From positions 851,768-915,767 of the forward strand of contig NW_003142798.1 in NCBI RefSeq assembly GCF_000003605.2: a stretch of 64,000 nt of DNA, written 5' to 3'. Positions 27,501 through 36,125 of this stretch are shown here, one piece after another. The notes beneath the pieces are model-generated. The model had not been told where the DNA came from and made no database searches. It saw only the letters and a list, made by a program, of their open reading frames with translations. Origin of the DNA: Saccoglossus kowalevskii (Eukaryota; Hemichordata; Enteropneusta; Harrimaniidae). Positions within the stretch are counted from its first letter, which is position 1. Each line of letters opens with the position of its first letter. Both the position numbers and the translations under genes were made by a program.

Positions 27501-30016
27501 TTCTATTGTTAAAAAATACTTCTGCCCTTCAGATTCAACTGTAGAAAAGAAATATTATAAGTATTATTTTTTTTACTGACATCTGCTAGTTTAAGCACTA
27601 ATGACAAGAAATTAGACATTAATAATGGTTCACTGTGAGAAACGTTTTGGTTTATTGGTGATTTAGGACTAACATGTGACATATATGGTAGCATGAATGA
27701 TGAGTTGAGGAAAAATTTGAGAATTTATTCTTGTTTCATAAAATTGCGAGCCGCAGAATTTTGATTGCAACAAGGACAAATTTGTGTGAATTTATGTAAA
27801 TAAAATATAGGAGTGAATGAAATTCAAACAAAACTAAAATGGAAGCTGAAGTAATTACAACCACTGTGTCACACAAAATGCACATATTAATGCCAAAAAA
27901 TGTCACACAATAAACCCAAAAGTCTCATCTCATAGTGAAACTTGAATAAAATTAAGAATCTATAAGATAAACAAATACATGTGATATTATTACAGCATTT
28001 GGAAATGGAAAACGTACATAATGTAATGCTTTGTAAAAAAGAAAGGATGCAAGCAGTAACAGCCCGACACTAATCAGTTATTTAACAGACTTTCTCTCAG
28101 GCATTAGTATTTCTGGGAATATATATTGTCTCGTTTTTCAATTTTCATGAAATCTCTATCACATTTCACACTCATTGCATACTATCATCTATTAAATTCT
28201 TAATTTTTACCAGATGTCTGAAGCATGGATCCCATCCCAAAGAATTCACACACCATGTATTTTCTCCTGAGGATTATGTCAGCCAATAAACATCCACCAA
28301 AAATAAAAAACAGTTTTGTATGAAGTTCATTTTCACTGATTTGTTAAGAGGTGAAAGTAAAATAAAGGAAAAAAGGTATTTTCATTTGATTTCATTTGAC
28401 CTATTCCTTCAGTGAAAATAAAGTACTTTACAGTAGCGGATGTGATTGCAAATAATCTGTTTGTATTAGAAACAAATTCCACTCAAGTATAAACAAACTA
28501 AATCTCCACGCCCTCGTTGTGTTGAGTTCTAGGTATGTGCAGAAAGTCTTTTAATTAATGATTGTCCCTGCAATTATGCTATTGAGACTGTGATTGTGCT
28601 GGCTGTTGTCAGTGTGCTCTTTCAATTGATTGGCCCATGGAGCTAAAAAAAGATTGGCCTATACCATAGAAAACATTTAGGTAACACTAATTACAAAATA
28701 ATTGATGTTATATACATGTACTACACGGACGAGTGGGAATGAAAACACAAAAGTTGCATTTACTTTGGAAAATTAGATTACCCAAAATTAATAATTTTGT
28801 TTGTGAACACGAACCAGAATATTCAGGCTCACCTAAATAACCCACGCCTGGCCCTAATCTAAATCACCAAAATTGAGCTTGCCTAACTACAGTATAAACA
28901 ATAGTCATATTACATAATTGCCACTATCATTGACTAAATATGCAAATTAAGTTTGCCACTTTTGTTGCTCCAGTTTCAAAACCTTTTCACAATCACAACA
29001 ACAATGGCCGGGAGAGGAGTTAACTGGATTGTAGAGGAAACAAAATAATTGATCGTTAAGACGTTATCTGAAAGGAAGACCAAATTTAAAGAATGTTCAA
29101 CAATACTTCCAAAGACAACATTGCACACGAATAGATCGTAGCTCGTTTAGGAGACATTGAAATAGAGAGAACGGCAGTGTTAATAGAAATTTGAGACTTT
29201 GCGGTTGACAGCAACAATCATAGTGATTATTCTCCAATTTATGTCTTGTGCTAGTGTCCAGACGGGGCTCATCATTGTCATTGATTTACCGATCAACAAT
29301 TCAAAACTACCCTATCCAAAATCAAATTGAACCAATTGTTCCTGGACTATTTAGGGCATTTTGGACAGTTCCGACGTAAGAAGTCTGTATTGCAAAAGAT
29401 AGCGATTTAGGCCGGCATATATAATGACATTTTGACTGTGTGAAAGGAAACCAAATTTTCTGTGGTCGCAAGAAACAATGGAACAGCAATATTTTGATAA
29501 AAAAATAACTACATTACACAGTAAACAATGGACATACTGTGACCAATACAGCTACTAACTATTATTAGCAAGACACTGCACTATTTCGGTTCCATTCTTT
29601 CTTGCGGCCACAGTAAACTTGGTTACTCAAACAAACAAACAAATTGGGCAGGCCTTAGGCACGCTAAATGTGAAACAGGCTAAACGCATCAAAACACGTT
29701 AATATCCTTCAACCCGGAAGTGCTCGAAACTGAATTGCATTTAGTTCAATAAATATTATTTTTACCCTGAACTAATTCTCCTCGACTAATTTCAGGTTTA
29801 TTTATACACAGCACAACACACCGTGAAAGGATTAGAGCCTATACTATCTAACTATATCCAAATAAAAAGCCCGATACACTGACCTGAATCTGGTTTGTCA
29901 TTGTTATGTTCCTGTCCGCTACCTCCATGATGTTCACGTTGAAGCCAGTCACGGCGTTGTATCCCATCTACCGACGACGTCAGTAGTAATATAATAATCG
30001 CATAGCATTCCACCAT
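15406..30016 (-). CDS. TMEM130: TMEM130-like type I transmembrane protein with PKD domain
   Basis: Exons in transcript order: 30016-29884, 27538-27209, 23968-23784, 22586-22448, 17864-17780, 16284-16070, 15746-15406. Phases join to 1428 nt, 475 aa. The ATG opens a signal peptide (MVECYAIIILLLTSSVDG). Residues 45-154 include LTIENDSPVILGANVTFFAK. A PKD core with FSWEFGDN lies near residue 200. Residues 291-362 carry a Cys-containing segment (LPINLCWYFS ... GSHCLRVLA) matching the human TMEM130 pattern around its CWRL motif as I recall it. A single membrane span lies at about 375-398 (FAGLTTVGAIVVVLFASYQV), then a cytoplasmic tail with an uninterrupted Ser run and an end (PLINEYKTTAAKYES) resembling the human one. 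TMEM130 is a poorly understood relative of PMEL/GPNMB, reported at Golgi-type membranes, so a role is unclear. Several N-glycosylation sequons are present. It converges with the FBXW10-like gene. Confidence 0.85.
15518..15550. repeat. (GAT)n microsatellite inside the last TMEM130-like exon
   Basis: About 11 GAT units on the plus strand. Read on the coding (minus) strand they give an uninterrupted run of TCA serine codons in the cytoplasmic tail, extending to 14 serines with neighbouring codons. Length variation in multiples of three would not break the frame. Confidence 0.85.
16619..17170. repeat. Dispersed repeat D, longer copy
   Basis: Shares ATGCAAATTAGCAATTATCTCAGC, the AAGACGGCACTTTCTTCA region, GTAAACAGATGTACCC, ATACAATAAGCTTTC and CCTAATTAACTAATTAAAAT, in this order, with 49163-49509. 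The copies differ by about 200 bp of internal sequence. No coding frame or clear terminal repeats. It lies in a TMEM130-like intron. Confidence 0.7.
17440..17532. mobile_element. MITE family B copy 2, internally deleted
   Basis: Starts TACTGTAAAATCTGTATTAG and ends GCTTCTAATACAGATTTTAC, with only about 45 bp between the termini. The GCAACAGAAGGGATGCGG interior is retained. Confidence 0.7.
18071..18215. mobile_element. MITE family C copy 2, inverted and end-truncated
   Basis: Inverted relative to the copy at 5044. AACTGCGCATGCG, TGGTCATAGCGTGTCATTGT, CATCTACCCATGAGCC and GACTCAATTCCTGC are reverse complements of the shared interior. The distal TIR is missing. Confidence 0.7.
20026..20237. mobile_element. 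MITE family A copy nested in the larger TIR element
   Basis: Starts TACTGTTGAATACTTTATTT and ends AATAAAGTATTCCACAGTA. Its interior is in the opposite orientation to the copy at 6413 (CCAGCGAATATACTTTTTTT). Confidence 0.8.
20416..21417 (+). repeat. AT-rich minisatellite (23-bp and 15-bp units) around an assembly gap
   Basis: Tandem units built from TTGTGTATATTTATG alone or with an added TATTTATG, giving 15- and 23-bp periods. They flank the N run on both sides. The forward-strand repeat contains no stop in any frame, which creates long open frames with Cys/Tyr/Val/Ile repeats; these are not genes. True array length is unknown because the gap lies inside it. Confidence 0.9.
20612..21218. other. 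Assembly gap (607 N)
   Basis: Uninterrupted N run inside the minisatellite, most simply explained by failure to assemble the tandem repeat. Confidence 0.99.
24029..24194. mobile_element. MITE family B copy 3
   Basis: Bounded by TACTGTAAAATCTGTATTAG and TAATACAGATTTTACGGTA. The interior GGTACAATGCAACAGAGGAG matches the other copies. It lies 61 bp upstream of a TMEM130-like exon, on the intron side of its acceptor. Confidence 0.75.
25510..25720. mobile_element. MITE, family E (relative of family A)
   Basis: Left TACTGTAAAATGACTAATTTTCACTGGG and right CCCAGTGAATAATTAATCCTTTTACAGTA are imperfect inverted repeats. The interior is AT-rich (TCACTGTATTTTAATTTAGC) and non-coding. It has the same TACTGTAAAA terminal motif as families A, B and F, which suggests a shared transposase. 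Confidence 0.6.
25843..26229. repeat. Dispersed repeat G, copy 1
   Basis: Starts GTAAGCTGTAA. Shares CTGTAATTTGTACAAAGAT, TCCAATTTTGATTCT, TACTGTAAATGGAACTTT, TATTTCCTGTAAAAACGTAA and CTGTACCAGC with 36431-36778, and both end in a C-run plus CTTTGTA. It contains short internal TGTAA...GTAAAATG reiterations and no coding frame. Located in a TMEM130-like intron. Confidence 0.7.
28311..28435. mobile_element. MITE family A copy, 5'-truncated
   Basis: Contains CATTTTCACTGATTTGTTAA, a GGAAAAAAGGTATTTTCATT block and the right end AAAATAAAGTACTTTACAGTA. The left terminus is absent. Confidence 0.65.
29004..29160 (+). pseudogene. Possible Myb/SANT-like transposon-protein remnant
   Basis: A short frame starting at ATG 29004 reads MAGRGVNWIVEETK, then an in-frame stop and LIVKTLSERK, resembling the start of Myb/SANT-like DNA-binding proteins carried by PIF/Harbinger-type DNA transposons and domesticated relatives (W..EE...LI pattern). 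It is interrupted and fades after about 50 codons. It lies in the first intron of the TMEM130-like gene, opposite strand. Family assignment is tentative. Confidence 0.25.
29440..29632. repeat. Inverted repeat with about 50-bp arms
   Basis: Left arm 29440-29490 (GGAAACCAAATTTTCTGTGG ... CGCAAGAAACAATGGAACAG) pairs imperfectly with right arm 29580-29632 (GGTTCCATTCTTTCTTGCGG ... AAACTTGGTTACTC), with an 89-bp spacer. It could be a decayed MITE or a hairpin-forming insertion. No target duplication was identified. Confidence 0.6.
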
Positions 30017-30639
30017 ATTAAAATAGATCACCTTTCTTTTGCACAGGGATGCATTTTCACCAAATGCTCAATACCACTATCAGACACAGGCGTTTATACG
30101 GACATTTCAACATACACACTCACTGTCACGTGAATATGACGTGCCGTGATTGGACAGAGCTACGCGGACATCCGGATTTCTTTTTCTGTTTACGTACTTT
30201 GTCTGTGGCGTATTTAAGTGTTTCGACTTTATACTCGTACGTTGGGATTATTTTAAATCGAACACCTCCAGTTATCAAATATATGCACTATTTGCACACA
30301 CAAACTAGGGACGGTTAAAATGATTCTAGTCGGTGGAACTTGGGGGGGGGGGCAATAGAAGCTAGTACAGCCCAAACTATTCTTAAAAATGTGGAATTTT
30401 ATTCTCACACGTTTTCTTCTTATTGAAATACTTTTGGCTTCCATTATAAGACTTTAACATGGATGCATGTGAAAATTATTCCAAAAGATTAACAGTTTAG
30501 TTCTTAGTATTTCGTACATCGTGGCATGGGTCTAAATCGATAGGATTGCCAAAAATATTCTTGAAAAATGCTAGTGAACGAATTGTTTTCATCGCATAAA
30601 TTTCATATATATTTTTATGTACATGTGAGGTCAGTATAT

Positions 30640-30662
30640 AAGATAAGATAAGATAAGATAAT
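30640..30662 (+). repeat. (AAGAT)n microsatellite, possible retroposon tail
   Basis: Four AAGAT units followed by AATTCTTTATTACAACC. Short (AAGAT)n or (CTTAT)n tails next to TTTATT-type sequence are common at the 3' ends of non-LTR retroposons, but no body is recognisable here. Confidence 0.4.
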
Positions 30663-31191
30663 TCTTTATTACAACCTTATAGAATGAATTACATATCTAT
30701 TTTGATTTATGAAATGCAATAAAGGTGTTAAAATAAACATAACAAGTTAGATATCTAAAATCTACTACAATACAGTTACATGAAATAATGTAAATAAGTA
30801 TATATCATTATACTATTGAGGCCAAACAAGAACGATTAGCACATAGGCCGGGGAAAAAAAACAAAATCGACGTTATTCTCAAGTTCAAATCATTTCCCTA
30901 TTGACTAAAAAAAAATTATTATTTTTGACCCACCATGAGATCATTGTGTGGGATGTGAAAGCGCATAACGCTGACACAACTGACACGTGATTATTTACTA
31001 CGACCACGTGACCAAGTGGTGACGTCAGTTCCCGAATGCAGGTCAAACAATTATGGTAATTAATCGGGCTGTACGCGGACATACACATGATGTAAATGGA
31101 CGGATGTCAATATTTATTATAACTCTTTGGAGTTTACTAGAAAGACGATGGATACATCCGATGTAATATGACTGAAATTGCCTATAAATTT

Positions 31192-31351
31192 AAAGCAGAG
31201 GGGTCGTCACCTGCGCACGCGCGGGAATTGAGTCCAAGGCGATGATGACAATACACGCTAAAACGCAAAGGCTCATGGGTAGACGCTTGTTTGTAAACAA
31301 TGACACGCTATGGCCATCTGACGCATGCGCAGGTGACGACTCCCCCGCTTT
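31192..31351. mobile_element. MITE family C copy 3
   Basis: Left AAAGCAGAGGGGTCGTCACC and right GGTGACGACTCCCCCGCTTT. The interior has GCGCACGCGCGGGAATTGAG, AAAGGCTCATGGGTAGACGC and AACAATGACACGCTATGGCC. It is a well-preserved copy in intergenic DNA. Confidence 0.8.
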
Positions 31352-31687
31352 CATATGTTAATAGTATCAACAATTAATAGTTATCATTTTAAATACTGAA
31401 CCACAGTGAGGGACTGTGACGCCAAACCAGTGATTCTGGATCCCCAATCACGCCACCACCGGCAGTAATTAGTCGAGGCTTAGAGAATTAGCTGCGAACC
31501 TAGTCACTTGGGGGATGACAACCCAAATAAATAGATCAGCACTATTTTTTCGATTTGTCGTCGCTACACCATATTTACAAAAAAAATGTTTAGTTTTTAA
31601 GTGAAGCGTAGCGGTAAAATCATATTATAATAAATGGTATAGATGTGATTATTTAGATTTTCAGCCTTCGAGTGACTACTTTTTTTT

Positions 31688-31875
31688 GTAAAATACTTTA
31701 TTTTCGCTGTTTTCGCTGAAGTGATGTTTCAGTGAAAATAAAACTCAGCGAATATACATTTTCCCCTAAATTTTACGTCCAATTCATCAAGAATCAGTGA
31801 ATAAACTCCATTGAAATCATTCAAAACGTCTTTTCAGCGAAAAATATTTCCAGCTAAAATAAAGTATTTTACAGT
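31688..31875. mobile_element. MITE family A copy
   Basis: Left GTAAAATACTTTATTTTCGC and right AAAATAAAGTATTTTACAGT. The interior is in the orientation of the copy at 20026 (CAGCGAATATACATTTTCCC). Confidence 0.75.
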
Positions 31876-32879
31876 TTAATAAATACTCCCATACATAAGA
31901 TACATAAACATTCCACTTCTTTTTAAAGACTGAGTAAAATTTTACCACAGACATAAACCAAAAATCTAAAATTTAACTAACGTAGATCAACATTTTGAAT
32001 TTAACATGAAACATGGATTCAACATTCTGATTTTGTTAAAACAATCATGGATTATTATTCTGATTTTTCATAATGATCATGGATCAACATTCTGAATATA
32101 TCAATCATGGGTCAAATTTGTCAATTTCCCTCTATTAGAAACGAATAAACATAGATCAACAATCTACAATTTTAGCGAAATTCCAGGAACACAACGGCAT
32201 ACACACCATTCTTTCCAAATGCCATAGAAAAAACTACATACCATAATGAATTGTTACTCTTCCAGTACGCGGATGCACGGTCAGAAGACAACAATTCAGA
32301 GATTCCTTATGTCTATTACCCATTCGTTAAAAGGCCTTCCGGTTACACCTGAGAGGGGCGAAACGACCTCTCGACGTAGTCACCAATAACGGTTACAGTG
32401 AGTGTAAATTAATAATATGACGGATTATTTCCTCGATAAACACCGTGTTTACAATAGTGCAACAATGTTTCTGTTTATGTAAAAACGAGGTTTCTAGTGC
32501 AATGGTTACTGACATCCATATTACATACAGCTAACAAAGTATTTTCAAGCTGAATTTCAGTGCACCCCTCCCACAGAAATGCAAGTGAATCAACTTGGGA
32601 AAGAATATCGTTCTGGCAAGCATGTCAGCACAGACCTTGATTCTCCTAATGAACGACATTAATTATCATTGTATTAACTATCTACGGGTATACGAGGTGA
32701 CTACCCCCTCCCGGTGAGGCTAAAGTCAGTAAAGTGATTACATTTCTAGAGGAGTGGTACAGCGTAAATTAAAGTTTTCGTATACGCGTAAACGAATATA
32801 CCTAGAATGTTTACGTCTGAAATTGTGAAATGTCTGCGATTGAGGGACACCAAGTAATTTAAGAGTGACATTGTCTTCG

Positions 32880-33090
32880 ATCCTACAGCTAAGACAGACG
32901 CGGCGGCACGAAATTGTGCACGAGGAGGCGAGATATGAAATCTAGACCCTCTGAAACGATATTTCCTGCATATTGAGGGGCACATTTTGCTGACACAAAG
33001 GGTTCCAGCTTGGTTTGGGTGGGGACGCCCCAAATATTTTTTGAGTGGCCGACCGCCCCCTCTGCCCCTCGGTGTCGCAGCCACTGTAAC
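32880..33090 (-). repeat. GC-rich dispersed repeat with hAT-like terminus, copy 1
   Basis: On the minus strand it starts CAGTGGCTGCGACACC, then GGGGCAGAGGGGGCGGTCGG, then CAGCAAAATGTGCCCCTCAA, ATGCAGGAAATATCGTTTCA and GAGGGTCTAGATTTCATA. The same series occurs at 44441-44560. CAGTGGC is a typical hAT-type terminal motif, hence the tentative class. Overlapping open frames on the minus strand (32746-33084 and others) arise from this repeat and are not treated as genes. Confidence 0.5.
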
Positions 33091-33954
33091 AAAAAGGTTT
33101 GCTCCGAATAAAACTAATATTTAAGAATTGAGTTATATGGGGGAGACAGTGTCGACGCCTATCAATCATATCACGCCAATACCACTGCTCAAGGCACTGG
33201 CCAAGAAATAGTAATACTTGACTAGTGACGGTGTTACACCCTACATGTATAGGAATGCGAAATAACCCCCCAAAATAGTTAGATAACACACACACACACA
33301 ATGCTGAGATCAGTATTATTTTAAAATATAGTAAAACTTACAAACTCTCAAACTGTACCAGCAAAAACATTGATAATGATATGTGGATGATATTGATTTA
33401 TATACTGAAATGTCCACCTTATCTATGAATGACCTTCACCAAGCATAATATTTGTGTTTACTTTATAAACATTGAATTCAATTCAATTCATAACTTATCA
33501 ATTCAAGTGGCCATAAACAACATGGATGATTGGTAAACATTGTCCGTGTCAGTGTAAAGTGTGCAAACACAATTTACGACATAATGTTAAAACAGTGTTC
33601 ATTGCCCCTTCTGTTACCTGGCTCACCAGACTTCCAAATACAGTGACTTATCGATTCTCAATCTTCGTAAGTGAAAGTGCTTTCTACGGCAAGGTCGTTT
33701 AACCCTGTCCAAAATACTGTAATAACTCAATAAAAACTCTGAAATTGACGAATGTAATTATGCAAATGTAGGTGGACGGTATACCAGGAATTCATACCAT
33801 TGGAAATTCCACATCGCTCAGTGGCCATAATTGTCTTGTAGTGAAAAAGAAGTGCATATAGGGCAATTATTAATATAATATTCGCAAGACCTGTCCGTAA
33901 GTCTGCATTCGGGTAGTCGATCATTTTTCACATTACACACCAGTTCAACAAATC

Positions 33955-33967
33955 GCGCCCTCTAGTG
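33955..33967 (-). promoter_or_regulatory. Single CTCF-like motif
   Basis: The minus strand reads CACTAGAGGGCGC, matching CASYAGRKGGCRS at all positions. It lies between the TMEM130-like gene and gene A. A 13-base degenerate match can occur by chance; binding is unproven. Confidence 0.3.
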
Positions 33968-34341
33968 ATAGAACGACTCTGTGACGTCATATGACGTATA
34001 TGGGTGAAGGCAATGTCGTTCACATCGACCACTGTGTTTGGTCGTGTAGTTCTTGCTTTCAAACAAGATATTTTTAGAAAAAATAAACATTGTGACAAGA
34101 AAAGGCACCAACAGCATATAGAATCTATGAGATGATATTCACATGCTGGGTTCTATGGTGCGAATATGTGAAAACAAGTCTTACATGTAGCCGACTGGCC
34201 GAATTTAATGTACTTTGTGTATATTTCAATCAACATGTATAGTGTGAATACACAATGCCTGTTAGACAATGTCTGGTCTTGTCTGCACCACGATTCAGAC
34301 GCAACAGATTACGTCACAAACTCGTGAATCGTCAATCCCAC

Positions 34342-34544
34342 TACTGTAAAATACTGTATTTTTGCTTGAAATTAATTTTCACTATTTTCCCTGAAGGAAT
34401 GATTCAGTGAAAATAAAATCTACCCTTTGTCCTATATTTTACATTCAACTCGTCAAAAATCAGTGAAAATAAATTTCATGCAAAACACGCAAAAAGCCTT
34501 TTCAGCGAAAATTAATTCCTGCTAAAATAAAGTATTTTACAGTA
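34342..34544. mobile_element. MITE family A copy
   Basis: Left TACTGTAAAATACTGTATTT and right AAATAAAGTATTTTACAGTA, with the usual interior (AAATCAGTGAAAATAAATTT). Flanked by TA. Confidence 0.8.
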
Positions 34545-34959
34545 CTTAGCTCCATGATTTTTTGATAATTTCATTTGTTGTGAATTTATCTGCAAATGTT
34601 GTATCTGGAATAACTCGTCATCTGCGCTCATCGAGCAGATGTCTTGGTCTGAACATCCGGGTATCATTTTTGTGAATTTTCATCTGGCGTAATACTATAC
34701 CCATAATCTTTTGCTCGACGTGGATCACATAATATTGATGAAAAGTTAGAGAATATAAAAAGTGATACATTTGTGGAGCTCTTTCATCTGGAAGCATTAA
34801 TTCGTTTTTCCGGTCTTCCCCTTTCATCCATAACTTCACATGTAATTGCACGTAATACTAAGATATGCAATGATATCGGACGTCCCTTAATGAATCTTGA
34901 TATAAAAAAACAGTATGGCAAGACCAGATGTCATTGGGTAAGGGTTACGTTACGACTAT

Positions 34960-35218
34960 TACAGTGAAGGGCAAAAAGCTGGGGGTCGCTATAAACGTCT
35001 CATAAACATTTTCATAAATCGAAATGGATGTTAGAATTCAAATTGACCAATCAGAATGATATTGTGACATTAACGTCAGTTCTAATTATTGTTAGTTAGA
35101 TCAATATTTCCCAAACATTTTGATTAAGTGACCTAAAAAATTGATTTTAAATGAAAGCTGATGATCGGTATTTACAATGTTATACAAATAAAGCCCCAGC
35201 TTTGTGCCCTTTACTGTA
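34960..35218. mobile_element. Palindromic MITE-like element, 259 bp
   Basis: Left end TACAGTGAAGGGCAAAAAGC followed by TGGGG. The right end is its near-exact complement (CCCCAGCTTTGTGCCCTTTA then CTGTA). Outer TA on both sides. No coding capacity. Confidence 0.65.
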
Positions 35219-35659
35219 CGTGTATTGATGGAAATTATGATGCACCATACGTCTCAAAACTACAGATACTTTTGGGAAGACTTTGTACATAGAGTTATTC
35301 AGATTGGCTGTAAGGCGAAGCTACTTCGGGTTTATGGGAGGTTTCTACCATGGAATTTCTTTGAAAAACAACCAAACAACCACGTGTTACGTGTTAATTG
35401 AAACAAGGCAAGGTTTAATTGGCAGGATAACTTACTTTTAGTTAAAAATTGTAGACCGTATGACCTATTGCAAACTGTTAAAATTGGAATTTCGTTTTCT
35501 GTTTGTCAATACTTGTTTTGGCCATTTGGGAATACATGGTTTGATCAATGTCCAATCAGCTGACTGGAAAGTACAAAGAACCAGATAAATCATAACATGA
35601 TATATGAAAGTTTTACATTACGACCATGGACTTTTTTAATTCAAATGTATGCCTTCCCG

Positions 35660-35790
35660 CTGGGTAAAGTGGCTTTGGCCTCTTCATTGTATACTACCCC
35701 ACCCGCCTTGGGTACAGTGGCTTCGGCAACGGCATTATATTCTCTTTGAATATGACCCTGGGTAGAGCTGTTTGGGCTTCCCCATTGTAG
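35660..35790 (+). repeat. Three diverged tandem units of about 50 bp
   Basis: Units begin TGGGTAAAGTGGCTTTGGCC (35661), TGGGTACAGTGGCTTCGGCA (35709) and TGGGTAGAGCTGTTTGGGCT (35760), each ending CATT(G/A)TAT or CATTGTAG. A decayed minisatellite about 350 bp beyond the gene A stop codon. Confidence 0.6.
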
Positions 35791-36125
35791 CGGAAATGAA
35801 ATTTACAATAATGATTGATATAATTAATATTTATTCTTCACATAAATACGTCAGCATTTTCAGTAACAAAATATTGGATATAGTAGTGGAAATAAATTTC
35901 ATAATTTAAAGCATAGAAGAATAAGTATTCTTTCAACTAATAAATCAAACGTAGAACCAATATTAAAAAAAATATTAAAGATAGTCATAATACATGAAAT
36001 TAGAAAAAAGTATTTCTATAATTGCATAACTGATAGGTTGAAACTGATAAAAACACAAATAATTACATGAATAGGGATAGCGTTACCCAAAATAAATAAA
36101 AAAAAACTAAAAAAAACTCCAGATA

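Larger units (their letters stand above)
30017..36125. other. Intergenic region between the TMEM130-like gene and gene A
   Basis: Upstream flank of the TMEM130-like gene at the left and 3' flank of gene A at the right. It contains two family A MITEs, one family C MITE, a 259-bp palindromic element, a GC-rich hAT-like repeat, repeated units near 35.66 kb, a single CTCF-like motif and short microsatellites. Open frames here (30049-30318, 34618-34851, 34773-34967, 35204-35401) show no conserved features. Confidence 0.5.

Noticed and set aside
32746-33301. Overlapping minus-strand frames including an Arg/Gly-rich start
   Set aside because: They overlap a GC-rich dispersed repeat also found near 44.5 kb, and have no splice or domain support.
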